Source: Smittium mucronatum (taxonomy: Eukaryota; Kickxellomycota; Harpellomycetes; Harpellales; Legeriomycetaceae). Taken from it: a DNA stretch of 64,000 nt. The notes under the pieces were generated by a model that saw only the letters and a program-made list of their open reading frames with translations, was not told the origin of the DNA and searched no databases. Below are positions 39,755-49,750 of the stretch, piece by piece. Position 1 is the first letter of the stretch. Every line of letters begins with the position of its first letter. Made by a program: the position numbers and the translations under genes. The stretch is from NCBI GenBank assembly GCA_001953115.1, contig LSSL01001851.1, positions 1 through 64,000 of the forward strand, written 5' to 3'.

Positions 39755-40470
39755 CTATAAGCAAGAACTTTTATTGCCGCTGCTAATAATAGAGATATGT
39801 ATTTGAAGGAATTTCTGATATAAGTATGCAACACCTGAGAATATTACTAGATGATTTCCATAAACTCGCTTAAAAGTTGAATCCCCATGCAATTTAGTGG
39901 CTCTGGATAATATTTTTATTCTAGTTTTTAATGACGCGGTGGCCATCAAATTTTCTATATCCGATGAAAAATCTGCGACATATGGAGGATTTGAATCATT
40001 TTTTTTGTTCAAGAGCTTTGCGCATATTTCTTCGAAAAAGACAACCATAGCTAGGTTCGTTTTTTGATTCTCTCTCATCTATAGTTCACAGTAGAATATA
40101 TTATATTAATATCAATGGAATCAACATAATTTTCCAATTTTTTCTTAATCATTAGACTTATCACCAAGTATGTGTAATCCCAAAATATCTTTTTTATGGC
40201 CAATAATTTCATTTTTGACTCAACTATATCAATTATAATTTCCCTGATAAGTCGAAATTCCACCATAACAAAATTAATCAACTCTTAATGAGAACGGGTA
40301 TCAATTATCTTTGGAATTTACATAGCATAGACAGTTTTAGCGCAACATTTTAGCATTTTTTGAATACTTTGCTCTCGAAAAATTCTTAACTTTTTCATAC
40401 AGCTCATTCTTTACCAAATCCCACACAAAAATAGAACTTTCCATTAATAATATAATTTCCGTTAAATTTT
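39755..40470 (-). pseudogene. Unidentified gene or pseudogene in three minus-strand pieces
   Basis: Three consecutive minus-strand frames look protein-coding. The first, starting at an ATG near 40446, encodes about 35 residues ending NFSRAKYSKNAKMLR before a stop. The second (40281-40075) contains VESKMKLLAIKKIFWDYTYL. The third (40078-39755) contains FSSDIENLMATASLKTRIK and has good A, T, S, R and G content. The second and third overlap by ATGA. I could not find donor and acceptor sites that join all three in phase, so the locus is either a real gene with an unusual structure or a recently frameshifted pseudogene. Family not recognised; predicted helical, no membrane segment. Confidence 0.4.
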
Positions 40471-42653
40471 CAATTATTAAGATTTAATAAAGTATAGTTT
40501 TCAAGTGGATTAAATTATGATGAAAGTATTCTGGTTCGTGTTTAAGAAAAATTAATATTCCTTAGATGATCAATACAAGTATAAATTTTCTATAATGGTT
40601 TTTTTAATCACGAAATCACATACTTAGATAAAGAAAAAAATATATAATGATTTGTTTAATTTGTTTTGAATATCTATAAAAAATATCTATTGTTTACAAC
40701 AAACTTTTTAATAATAGTAAATTTTTAGCTTAGATTTTCTTTAAAACAGTGCGTGGTTTTATTAGTCGCAGCTTAAAATGGTGAATTTTTTAAAGAAAAA
40801 TAGCTCAATTTTTTACAATAGCTCTATTGGAGTAATAAAAGCGATTTTTTTTCTTAAACTGGTTGTATTGTGAAATAATCTCATTTCCTATTTGAGAATA
40901 TGGCTTAAAGCTAGATTTAGATTTATTGGGTAATTCAAAATCAGAATTAAAGAAGATAATTTTCTTTTGGCAAAATTTCGAAAATTTGTTAGAGCTAGTA
41001 TGATTTTTCGTTTTTATTGGTTTTATGGTGATTGAATTTTATGTAGCGACGATTTACTTTGTAAAAATATTCTATTCTTGAAAAGAATCTCCCATCTTTA
41101 ACAAAGTGAAGAGTTGAGCTTAACATACTAAATATGTATATGTGTTTAATTGTGCTGCTGATCTCAGAAATTTTATTTTATCAGACACATAAGCCCTTGA
41201 AGGAACAGCGTCTTATTTCGGGAGAAATGAAGGGAATTTTCAAGAGTTCCTTCTCCTTAGATAAAAAGAACATTTTATGTTAGATAATTTGACCGACCAG
41301 AGCCTTTTTTCCACAAAGCCTTATAGGTTTTTGTTAAAGCCTACTATTGGTTAGTATTTTTGATATTTTTGAAAATTATGGTGGATTTGCTTTGTTTAGA
41401 CGTTTGGGATATTTTTTTTGAGACCAGGCTTTTTTTTACTATGTAAACAATTGGCTAAGTAAAATTTATTCATCACTAAGCAAATAAAAATGGAAATGCA
41501 TAATTGAGCTAATAAATTTTTCGCATTTTGCCAATAGGAAAATTCTTTTTGTGATTGAAATTCGAGATTGATCGATAAATTTATACTTTGATTTTAAGCC
41601 ATATTTGCAAATTAGGAAAGAAGTATTAATTAAACAGATAAGTACCTATTCGCCTAATAGAATCCCCCACACAACAATTAATATTTGGCTTATTTGTTAT
41701 TTTAATTGAATAAAGGCAGCATTGATAAATCAAAAAACGGTTAAAAAGGAAATAAGAAACTTTTAAAAGCAAAATATCTGATCTCGAAAGAGAATCTCCC
41801 ATTTAATAATCAATAACCTGCAGCGATTCAAAAGATAAGAATCCTATCAGGCGAATTTCATGCACAAAGTGCCCACAATATTCTGATCTTGACACTTGTA
41901 TTGATTTAAGAGAATCCGAAACTTGGGGCACGATTATTAGGATTTCCTTACATGACTTGATTTCTACACCTTTTTAATTATTGAATAAAAATACATTGAT
42001 TATCCACAGTGAATTACAAACGAGCATAATTTAGAGTTTATTGGCAGCTTGTACCAATAATTGAAACTAGTTTGGAAGTGTAGATCAATGAGTGGAGTAG
42101 TAAATATCTTGATGCAATAATAATGGCGAAAACTTCAGATGCACTGCTAATTAATTCGCCAAAAAAAAATACAGGTTTCAAATTATTTGCAAGTCAGTAG
42201 GTATATGTTTTGGGTTGCAGGAATCCACTAAAAGAGCAATGTCAATGAAGATCAAACCAGATTAGGAAGGTTAGGAATGACCATAAAAGGAAAAAAGCAG
42301 TCAAAACACAGTTTGGAATCTCAGAAAATCAAGACATGGCAGTCACATAATCCAAAAACCATTGGATTAGCTGCAGATTTCACGACGAAATCGCCATCGC
42401 AAATTAAATTGAGGCATGCCAGTCGGAGGCTCAGCTCCCAACGGTTTTGAATATAATTATAATTTGCGGGGAAGTCAAATTGGCTTCAGACAATGGGTCC
42501 TAAACAAATAAAAGGATACTGTTAATAAGTTCCTATTTTCTATGTGGCCGAAAAATTGCTAGAGCTAGCCTTGAAGCTGATGATCTGATTCTTCTGCCTT
42601 CATAGAGATCAAAGCTCTCCTCTTCAGCAACACTCATTTCAAATATAGGCTCA
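40471..42653. other. Spacer upstream of the metallophosphoesterase gene
   Basis: Composition rises gradually from AT-rich to near gene-like values over 41.8-42.65 kb. A short direct repeat is visible: a block containing gaatctcccat at about 41085-41100 recurs at about 41784-41800. A 62-codon minus-strand frame at 42533-42721 overlaps the start of the next gene and is probably a shadow. The promoter of the phosphoesterase should lie here. Confidence 0.4.
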
Positions 42654-44503
42654 ATGTACGATAGCAAGGACAGGATTAGATACTTTCCTGTGCTCAGAAT
42701 GCACAGGCCATACCTCCTCATTTTGAGATTCTTTTGGATCTTTTTATTCCTTTATGGCGAGGTATACGTCTTCTATTCCAACATGTGCACTTCTTGGCCT
42801 ACGAGAAAACACTGGGAAGCCAGAGTTAGTACCATTCCTTTTCCATATATCTATATTATCAAAATTTGATTTTTCCTACTGGCTATATCACCTTCTTTTA
42901 ATATTAAAGAATCAAAGTAATATTGCGATAATCGCAGATCCCCAGCTCGTCGATTACAACTCCTATTCGCATACAGGCCTCCATCTATTCTTTGAGCAGA
43001 TATTTACCGATAACTATATGTCCAAACACTTTTTTTTCCTAAAAAGAAATTCTTCTCCAAATCGCATCTTGTTTTTGGGTGATTTGATGGACGGCGGTAG
43101 AGAATGGACTGATCGAGTTTGGGATGTTGAATGGAATAGATTTCAAACCATTTTTAAGGCCGATTACTTGAAGAGGAATAATGCCACAAAGTTTCATTTC
43201 GTCGCCGGAAACCACGATATTGGAGTTGATAAACAAATAGTAAGTTGGGCCGCTCAAAGATATAGACACAGAATCAGCGATTTAAATTATGTTTTTGAGG
43301 AAAAAGGTCACATTATTGTTGTGCTCGATACTATCAGCTATGAAAATCCCAATCCCACAATTAACGGTGAATCCAAAAGATTTCTTCAATTTGTTTTGGA
43401 AAGTATGTCTCTCTTCTTGTTTTTTGCCTTTAGACAAAGTTGAAAAAAGCTTAGTGTTTTCATCATAAAAATTACTTTATCGGACTACAGCCTTTTTTCT
43501 TCTATAGATTATCCTAAAACCCCAAAGGTTCTATTCACACATATTCCAATGTGGAGACCCGAGCTTTCTGACTGTGGTCCCTTGCGTCAATCAAGAAGCA
43601 ATTATTTAAAAAATGCATGGGGCCACCAGTATAGGAATCTTCTTTCGGAATCGACTACCCAGGAAATTCTCAAAACCTTGAAGCCCGATTTGGTTTTTAG
43701 TGGCGATGATCACGATAACTGTCGATATGTTCATAAATACGGAGATAAAAGTACCGTCGAGGTAAATTTCATTTCATTTACTTTCCATTTCCAATTTTAT
43801 TTTTCTAATCTATATATTTAAATTTTAATTGATTTTAAATATTTGTAAATTATAGCACACAGTAAGTAAAAAAGAAATATTTAGCTAGTTGAAAATAGTT
43901 CATTTTTTAGAATAAAAAAAAAACAAACTAAAACATATAACAATAAATTTTGCAGATTGGTGCATTTGGCTGGGCATCTGTAAGTGGATCTTATATGTAC
44001 AAATTTAAACCATTTGTCCAGGCATTTTTTACACATAATTCTTAATTAAACTTGCTTTTTGTCTGCTTGAATTAATAATGCTTATTTTAAATTTTCCCGC
44101 TCTTGGGATCTTTTAGGGCGTTCCAAAACCATCATTTGTTCTCATGTCCATTTACAAAAATAACTCCGTTTTTGAACTTGAATTCAAAGTGGTATTTCTG
44201 CACGACCAATTGAGAATATACTTTCTATATTTGGCAAGTCTAGCGCTTAGTATAGTAATCATTTCGTACATTTCATTAAGGCAGAGCTTTATCCTGGCCT
44301 CTAAATCACTCCCATCGTCTGTATTGGAAAACAAGAAAAGAAAAGGATATGGTCCCAATATATTTGGGAATGGCCAAAACGTGTACAGTTCATTAAAATT
44401 TTTTCTGCGTTTCATTTACTTGTTTTCATCCAATGTTTATAACGTTGCAGCTTATCCATTCTGTCTCTTCTTCTTTATAATCATTCTGTTCTATTATATC
44501 TAA
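42654..44503 (+). CDS. Cdc1/Ted1/PGAP5-type metallophosphoesterase, five exons
   Basis: ER or Golgi membrane phosphoesterase of the family that removes ethanolamine phosphate from GPI-anchor mannoses (yeast Cdc1/Ted1, human MPPE1/PGAP5), supporting export of GPI proteins. Exons 42654-42824, 42910-43402, 43508-43761, 43956-43979 and 44117-44503 join in phase into 442 residues, the expected size. An N-terminal membrane segment (about residues 20-42, IFLFLYGEVYVFY) precedes C-x-W-P. Metal-site motifs follow: ADPQ (D67), GDLMDGG (D115), GNHD (N158, H159), T-H-I-P (H233) and SGDDHD (H290). Further membrane segments lie at about 348-366 and 410-442. D-P-Q instead of D-x-H is usual in fungal members. 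Introns are 85, 105, 194 and 137 bp, all GT-AG. Start chosen as the first ATG after an in-frame stop at 42603. It converges on ASA1, with 253 bp between stop codons. Cdc1 and Ted1 cannot be told apart here. Confidence 0.9.
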
Positions 44504-44554
44504 ATAGTATAGACCTCATCTAATTAGCTCTTTTTTTTATCCAAAATGACATTT

Positions 44555-44560
44555 AATAAA
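44555..44560 (+). terminator. Polyadenylation signal AATAAA
   Basis: A canonical AATAAA 52 bases after the stop codon of the metallophosphoesterase, well placed to end that transcript before the convergent ASA1 gene. Confidence 0.6.
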
Positions 44561-44756
44561 CAATTTTAAAAGTGTTTTAAATTGCAATAATAAGATTTAT
44601 AATTTCATTTAATGGAATGGGAGTATTTTCAACTTTTCGAGTAATGATATAAGTGAGAAAATCGGAAATAAGAACAAAATAAAAATCTCTCTCCTTAAGA
44701 TAAATTAATTTCTAGAAAGAAGACGTATAATTTAATATATTTATCGGATATATTAT

Positions 44757-46643
44757 TCACTTTGTTTTGTCCCATAAAGATATCCGGTTGTCGTAACTGG
44801 CCGCCACGAACCAATAGTTTTTAAAGTCTCTAACGGATCGGGCAGATATATTGCGGCCCGATCTGACCAACCGGCTGTTGCTACCACCGTCTCCCATATC
44901 AGTGGAATCGTTGGTGTCTGTGACCATAGTTCCGTCTACAGCCGCGCTTAGATGGGTATTAGAAGTGAGAGCGTTAAAGGGGTGGAGGGATGGTCCAGGT
45001 GGGATGAAGGTAATGCTTGAAACTGGATTAGTGTGGAATTTGAACGTTGAGACGACAGTCCACTGAGCCGTACTTATCAGCCTGATGCGGTAGTCCCAAC
45101 ACCCTGCTGCCAAATATTTCGAATCCGGAGAAAATTCGATTGAATTTACACCGATATGGGGCAGATCAATGGTCGCTACTAGATCAGACACCTGTTTTAA
45201 AATGTAAAAAATTATGAGGTTTCTTGTTATCATTGTAGTTTATTTTTAGCTTTTTTTCCCTTACATTGGATAGACTAAGAATAAAGATCTTTTTGAAGGT
45301 TCCAGCAACTGCACATACTCCCAAGTCATGGGAAACAGTAATTGACAGGATTGAATCGATGGCATGTCTTACGTTCGATACTAAAACTAGAGTTTTTGCC
45401 GCAATGTCTACCCTATACAGCCCAATTAATCCATCGTCGCTGCCCGTAAACAACATTGGGGTGCCGTTATATATGAAATGGTGCAAGACTAAACATAAGG
45501 CTTTTTTTTGAGAAAAAAAAAGGGGGGGGGGGGATAAAATAAAGGATTAGTAAGGCTAATTTATCTTGATTTTTTTTTACTAATATGTCCAAGAAATAAA
45601 ATTAAGTGTGTTAGTTACAACGATGCTCTCCTGTATATTCTGGAACTCTTTCCAGGGTATAGTTGAATGTATTCATACTAACCAAATCAGTTAGTGACAG
45701 CTAAAAGTTGTTGATTTTGAAGAGATAAAAGTAGCAGTTACTGGTAAAGAATAATATTTATATATGCCAAAGGGTTAAAAAACTTGCCTTGTTAGAATCA
45801 GAATCAGATAAACTAGTCAGTAAAATCCTTTCTCCTGGTTTATGAAAATGGAATTAATAATTCCATCATTATTTTTGTTGTTGTGTATTGTTAATAATAA
45901 TAATAATAATAATAATAGAGGTTGAGGAGGGAAGGGGGAAATAACACTGTTTTCAATGTGTTTCGATTGCTTTAATTACCTATCTTTAAAGTGTCAAAAG
46001 CAGTGAAGCATATTGAGTCGACATTGAAGCTGGAATCTAGTTGAAGATTAGCTGAAAATTCATGGAGTGTGAGAATATACACATTAATCAAATTATCTCT
46101 TCCTTGGCTAAAAAAAAGTCCGCATATAGATATATTAAAATGATTATCAATATACGATATTTTGCAATGGGAAAAAAGTAATAATAAACTATTTTAATTT
46201 TTAAAAATAAACAAAATGTAATGGGAATCGTGTTTTTTTCGAATTGGGTTTTGGAAAAAAGGGATTAACAATAATAGAATAAGATACCTTATAATCTTAA
46301 TTTTGTTCTCTAGAATTATTCCTTCAACGGATAGAATAGAGTCGGAATGAGCCTTCTTTAGAGTGAATATGTTCTTTTTCAATACTAGATCCCATATCGA
46401 CAAGTTTCCCTTCTGGTCTCTAAAAAATTTGAAATGGAATTAGAAAATATGAGGCAAATATCAGCGAGAAATCAAATAGTATGCGATGAAAGCGAGATCT
46501 AAAAGGCTAGGTCTAAGCATATATTATGATTAGAAAATTTATAAGTACCCAGACACGAAATGGCGAAAAGAGAATGCATGAACGCAATTCACAGGACTTA
46601 AATGCCCTCTAAAAACGAATTTAGGCTCATTCGAAATAGTCAT
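44757..46643 (-). CDS. ASA1: ASTRA-associated protein 1 (Asa1/GNB1L-like WD40 protein), seven exons
   Basis: WD40 propeller of the Asa1/GNB1L family, which works with the Tel2-Tti1-Tti2 co-chaperone in maturation of PIKK kinases and with the ASTRA chromatin complex. Minus-strand exons 46643-46549, 46419-46288, 46107-45980, 45834-45788, 45700-45619, 45500-45265 and 45191-44757 total 1155 nt and keep phase at all six junctions, giving 384 residues. In order: FVFRGHLSPVNC (first blade), VSGDQKGNLSIWDL across the first junction, SQGRDNLINVY (family hallmark S-x-G-R-D), LLTSLSDSDSN, MLFTGSDDGLIGLYRVD, LAAGCWDYRIRL, and the C-terminal AASYDNRISLWD. Introns are 129, 180, 145, 87, 118 and 73 bp. The fourth uses a GC donor (AAG|GCAAGT). 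The fifth ends in a C12-T8 polypyrimidine tract; the third contains a TAA-repeat microsatellite. A Ser/Gly/Asp-rich loop in the last exon replaces part of a blade. Confidence 0.88.
45522..45533 (-). repeat. C12 tract at an intron 3' end (G12 on plus strand)
   Basis: Within intron 5 of ASA1. Read on the gene strand it is twelve C followed by a T-rich run up to the AAG acceptor, so it doubles as the polypyrimidine tract. Confidence 0.8.
45892..45917. repeat. (TAA)n microsatellite
   Basis: Trinucleotide repeat within intron 3 of ASA1; likely polymorphic. Confidence 0.9.
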
Positions 46644-46832
46644 AACAAAAAGAATAAAACGGATAAACAGAAAATAAAGTGATATATATATATATATATA
46701 TATAATAAAATAATAAAAATCTAAGCGAATACAAAAGAGAATGAAAAGAAATGGGTTTATTTATATAGATAGCTGCATAAAGTATAAAACTATTAGACAT
46801 CAATAGCAAGAAAAAAAATATATAGTGCGAGC
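46644..46832 (-). promoter_or_regulatory. Compact spacer: ASA1 promoter and TCTP 3' end
   Basis: Only 189 bp separate the TCTP stop codon from the ASA1 start codon. An AATAAA on the minus strand (46761-46756) lies about 72 bases after the TCTP stop. A (TA)n run at 46682-46705 is the only distinctive element left for the ASA1 promoter and could act as a TATA-like or nucleosome-excluding sequence (inference). Confidence 0.5.
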
Positions 46833-47336
46833 TTAGAGCTTTTCTTCTTTAAGACCATCTTTGAAGAAAGTGAAGAATGGAGTGACACCATCTTCGCGGT
46901 AGTTAAGAAGAGCAACCATACCCTCGGGATCCATAGATTCACCGACGTAAAAGTCATAGTCAGAAAGCTTGGTGATGATGTTCTTGACACAGGTCTTGGC
47001 CTTCTCTTGGAAAATAGGAACACGGTCGGGGTGAGATTCAGAGAGCTTGGCGAGAACGGCCTTCATGTATCCCTTGATGTAAGACATGTAAGACTTCTTG
47101 TCGAAGCTAGTTTGGGTGAGACGGAAACTGTGGACAACGTTATTGACGGTTTCAACACCATCTTCGACGATTTCCTCACCATCTTCAGCAGAAGGATTGG
47201 CACCAATATCAATATTTTCTCCACCAACAACAATCATCTTACAGTCGACCTCATAGAAAAAGTCTTCGACTTCCTTCATTGGGAAGGCATCGGAGAAGAG
47301 TTCGTCTCCAGAGATGATATCGCGGTAAAGAAGCAT
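46833..47336 (-). CDS. TMA19: Translationally controlled tumour protein (TCTP/Tma19)
   Basis: Small conserved cytoplasmic protein of 167 residues, the normal family length, in a single exon. Members associate with ribosomes, bind eEF1A and calcium, and influence growth and stress responses. The start M-L-L-Y-R-D-I-I-S-G-D-E-L and the block NIDIGANPSAE (about residues 41-51, TCTP signature 1 region) are diagnostic, followed by VVHSFRLTQTSFDKKSY, YIKGYMKAV and GESMDPEGMVALLNYREDG near the C-terminus. Close to yeast Tma19 throughout. Codon use is more GC-rich than any other gene here, as expected for a strongly expressed gene. Its leader on the coding strand is pyrimidine-rich. It lies head-to-tail with ASA1. 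Confidence 0.98.
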   Translation of the reverse strand: MLLYRDIISGDELFSDAFPMKEVEDFFYEVDCKMIVVGGENIDIGANPSAEDGEEIVEDGVETVNNVVHSFRLTQTSFDKKSYMSYIKGYMKAVLAKLSESHPDRVPIFQEKAKTCVKNIITKLSDYDFYVGESMDPEGMVALLNYREDGVTPFFTFFKDGLKEEKL

Positions 47337-47430
47337 TATTGATAGATTGATATATGGATATTATTTTTCCTTGAAAGAAAAGTCTATAGAGAAAGAATTA
47401 AATTTGATAATGCTCGACTCAGCCTTTTAA
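47337..47430 (-). promoter_or_regulatory. Pyrimidine-rich leader/promoter of TCTP
   Basis: On the coding strand, the 40-70 bases before the ATG carry CT-rich blocks (ttctttctc and cttttctttc), typical of strongly transcribed fungal genes. TCTP messages in animals start with a TOP pyrimidine tract; whether this acts similarly is inference. The ATG context is caataATG. Confidence 0.4.
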
Positions 47431-49620
47431 ATGACCCTTCTCTGTATTCAGTTTTTTTTTTCATGTAAAAATTTTCTGAATGGAATCCATCAAATATTGG
47501 ATGGCAAAAAACCTTTTTTCTTTGTGTTGTTTATAGCCTGTCCAATGGTAAATTTCACAACCAATAGTTCCATTGATAAACACCCACCTAATAGCTTTTA
47601 AAGATAATTTGATAAAAATTATATGTTTTCAAAAGTGCATTTAGAATAAGTGAGACAGCGTACCTAATTATCTCATCATTGAGTGGTAGATTAATGCCTG
47701 CTGTGTTTGAAAGCAAAAATGAAGTGCATAAATAGAACCAATTATTTAAAGCCAATAGATACTGTTCGATCTTTCAATGACTTTTTTCCTTATCTTTTAC
47801 ACTGATGAGCCAATACTATTCCGCATGAATTCTATTGTCAATATAGGAGCCAATTGATGTTCATTTTTTGAATCTAATTATCTTCAAGTTACGTAATTAC
47901 GTGAATTCGATGTTAATCAATCCAGTGATCAAAGAATATAGTGTTCTTATTTGTTAATTCGGCTATTTTTTAATTATTGATTTTCAAATTGAAAGATTAA
48001 ACCAATTATGAATACGCAGCTCGAATCCGCAAATAAATAATGATCGAGAATGTAATTGCATTAATGCGACGTTTTGCCTGAATGGGTTAATTGCGTTGCT
48101 ATGTTATCATAATTTCAGTACTAATGAAAAAAACCTACATCATAAAACAATGAACTTATGTGTTCTATTTATGAATAGGTAAAATAACTCTTGTTTAGTT
48201 GGTATCATCTCGTACTAATAGTAGTGTAGATCAGTACATCCGAAATGGATAAAATCCTTTCGGCGAAAGAGTAAAAAACATACCTAGATACGAACTTTTG
48301 GTTGACTAACTGAAAACGGGTTCAGATTGTAAATCGAATATATTAATGCGAGACTCTTAGAATCTTGAGGATTTAAATGCGACCATTTTTTTATCCAACA
48401 GAACATTTTAAAATATGCTGTCTTGATTAGGATAAGATTATCTAAAATTCCAGTTTTGTTCTTTTATAGTAAAATGGCCTTATTGAGAAATGAGAAAGGT
48501 CTGGTTGGCGGAGCAAGTGTATCAGAATAGATAAATAAAATTTAGCATTGTTAGCTATATAATTCCATTACTCTTTAACAAATAAAAGTCAAAAGATCTC
48601 GGTGTGTGGGCCATTTCTATATGAATAAAAAAGCTTAGTAGAAATGATATACATCACATAGTTTATTTAGTCATTGTCTTGGAGGTTGGTGAATGAAGGA
48701 TATTTTTCTTTTGAAATTATCATTTTTAATAACACCAACATGTCATATTCCCATTTTGGCAGTCCATAATTAACACTTAATCACAATTTATTGATTGATG
48801 ATGGTTCTAACTTTGTTGTAAAATTCCTTAAATATTTATTTCGTGTTAGTGGGTATCTATTCTTGTAAAGAAAGTTACAAATAATTTGGGCAGTATATAA
48901 AGCTCTTTTTTCTTAGTTTGGAAAATTGTTGCATATTTAATTTTCGATTTTAGGATTTTTTTAATGAGTCAAAATGCTAACCATTTAAAGATTTATGTTT
49001 CAGGCGTAATAGAAATAGATATTAAGGTCGATTACATTATTTAAATAACATCATGTGATGGCTTATAACAAGGATATTTGCACTAAACAAGCCCAATTTT
49101 TAAAAAGAGAACGAGACATTTTTAGCATAGTCTATACAATGCTTTTACATTATTTTTTCAAAAAAAAATAAACAATTTAGGTTTCATAATAAATATTTTT
49201 TATGTATTCTGAATTATCTTACAAGCGTTTCGAAATTCAATACGCGATATTGATATTTTTTACTGGGAAAATAGCTAAATTTTACATATAATAAATAATG
49301 GTCAAATTTCAAGAATAGCCAATTTTTTGAAATTTTTTTCAAAAATACAGATTTCAAAATAATTGCAAAAATGTTCAAAATAATAATCTCAATTCCGTAA
49401 CTGGAAAATAGAAGCTATATTTCTATTGTTAATAAAGCATTTCATTATTTAGCTAGCCAAAAAAAAACATTGATTTACTGCGCTACCAATTGTATCACAT
49501 TTATCTAAGATCCTAAAGCTATTATGACCCTTAACACAGCCCCAAATCCCCTAATTTTTACCTCAAATAAACTTAAATTTATTTGAATGAATCTGACAAA
49601 TAATTCATTATTATTATTTT
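47431..49620. other. Spacer upstream of TCTP
   Basis: Composition declines from moderately AT-rich near the gene to very AT-rich by 49 kb. No frame with protein-like composition and no RNA gene were seen. A phrase near 49318 (aatagccaatttttt) resembles part of inverted repeat 1 but does not extend convincingly. Confidence 0.45.
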
Positions 49621-49750
49621 ATCGCGGAATTTTATTGTAAGATAACTTCATTGAAAACCATACTAAAAAATATCAAGAATAAGAATAAGAATAAGAAAAG
49701 GCCATTGCCCTAACTCCAATAAGCTCCTCTGTCGGAATACCGGCTGTGTA
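49621..49750 (-). repeat. Dispersed repeat end, copy 2
   Basis: Same-orientation match to 23444-23574 with nearly identical length. The centre holds a short tandem repeat (aagaat units) where copy 1 has another A-rich run. The match ends at about 49750 and ordinary sequence follows, so if the unit is a retrotransposon on the minus strand this copy is 5'-truncated, as LINE insertions usually are. A run of twelve C follows at 49789-49800. Confidence 0.7.

Noticed and set aside
40075..40281. ATGA overlap read as bacterial-style translational coupling
   Set aside because: Introns and gene content show a eukaryotic nuclear genome, so coupling is not a sensible reading. The overlap is better explained by a frameshift or an unresolved intron.
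42533..42721. 62-codon minus-strand frame with balanced composition upstream of the phosphoesterase
   Set aside because: It overlaps the start of a well-supported gene on the other strand, has no partner exons and matches no family I know. The richer composition is explained by the gene's leader.
42754..42909. Alternative start of the phosphoesterase at 42754
   Set aside because: That frame lacks the family's N-terminal membrane segment and C-x-W-P. Using the frame from 42654 with a GT-AG intron at 42825-42909 restores both in phase.
43039..43269. Antisense frame inside the phosphoesterase gene
   Set aside because: It lies opposite the conserved catalytic motifs and is a shadow.
47007..47342. 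111-codon plus-strand frame opposite TCTP
   Set aside because: It is a shadow of the GC-richer TCTP coding sequence; TCTP itself is unmistakable.
49300..49560. Third copy of inverted repeat 1
   Set aside because: Only short AT-rich phrases such as aatagccaatttttt are shared; similarity does not extend.
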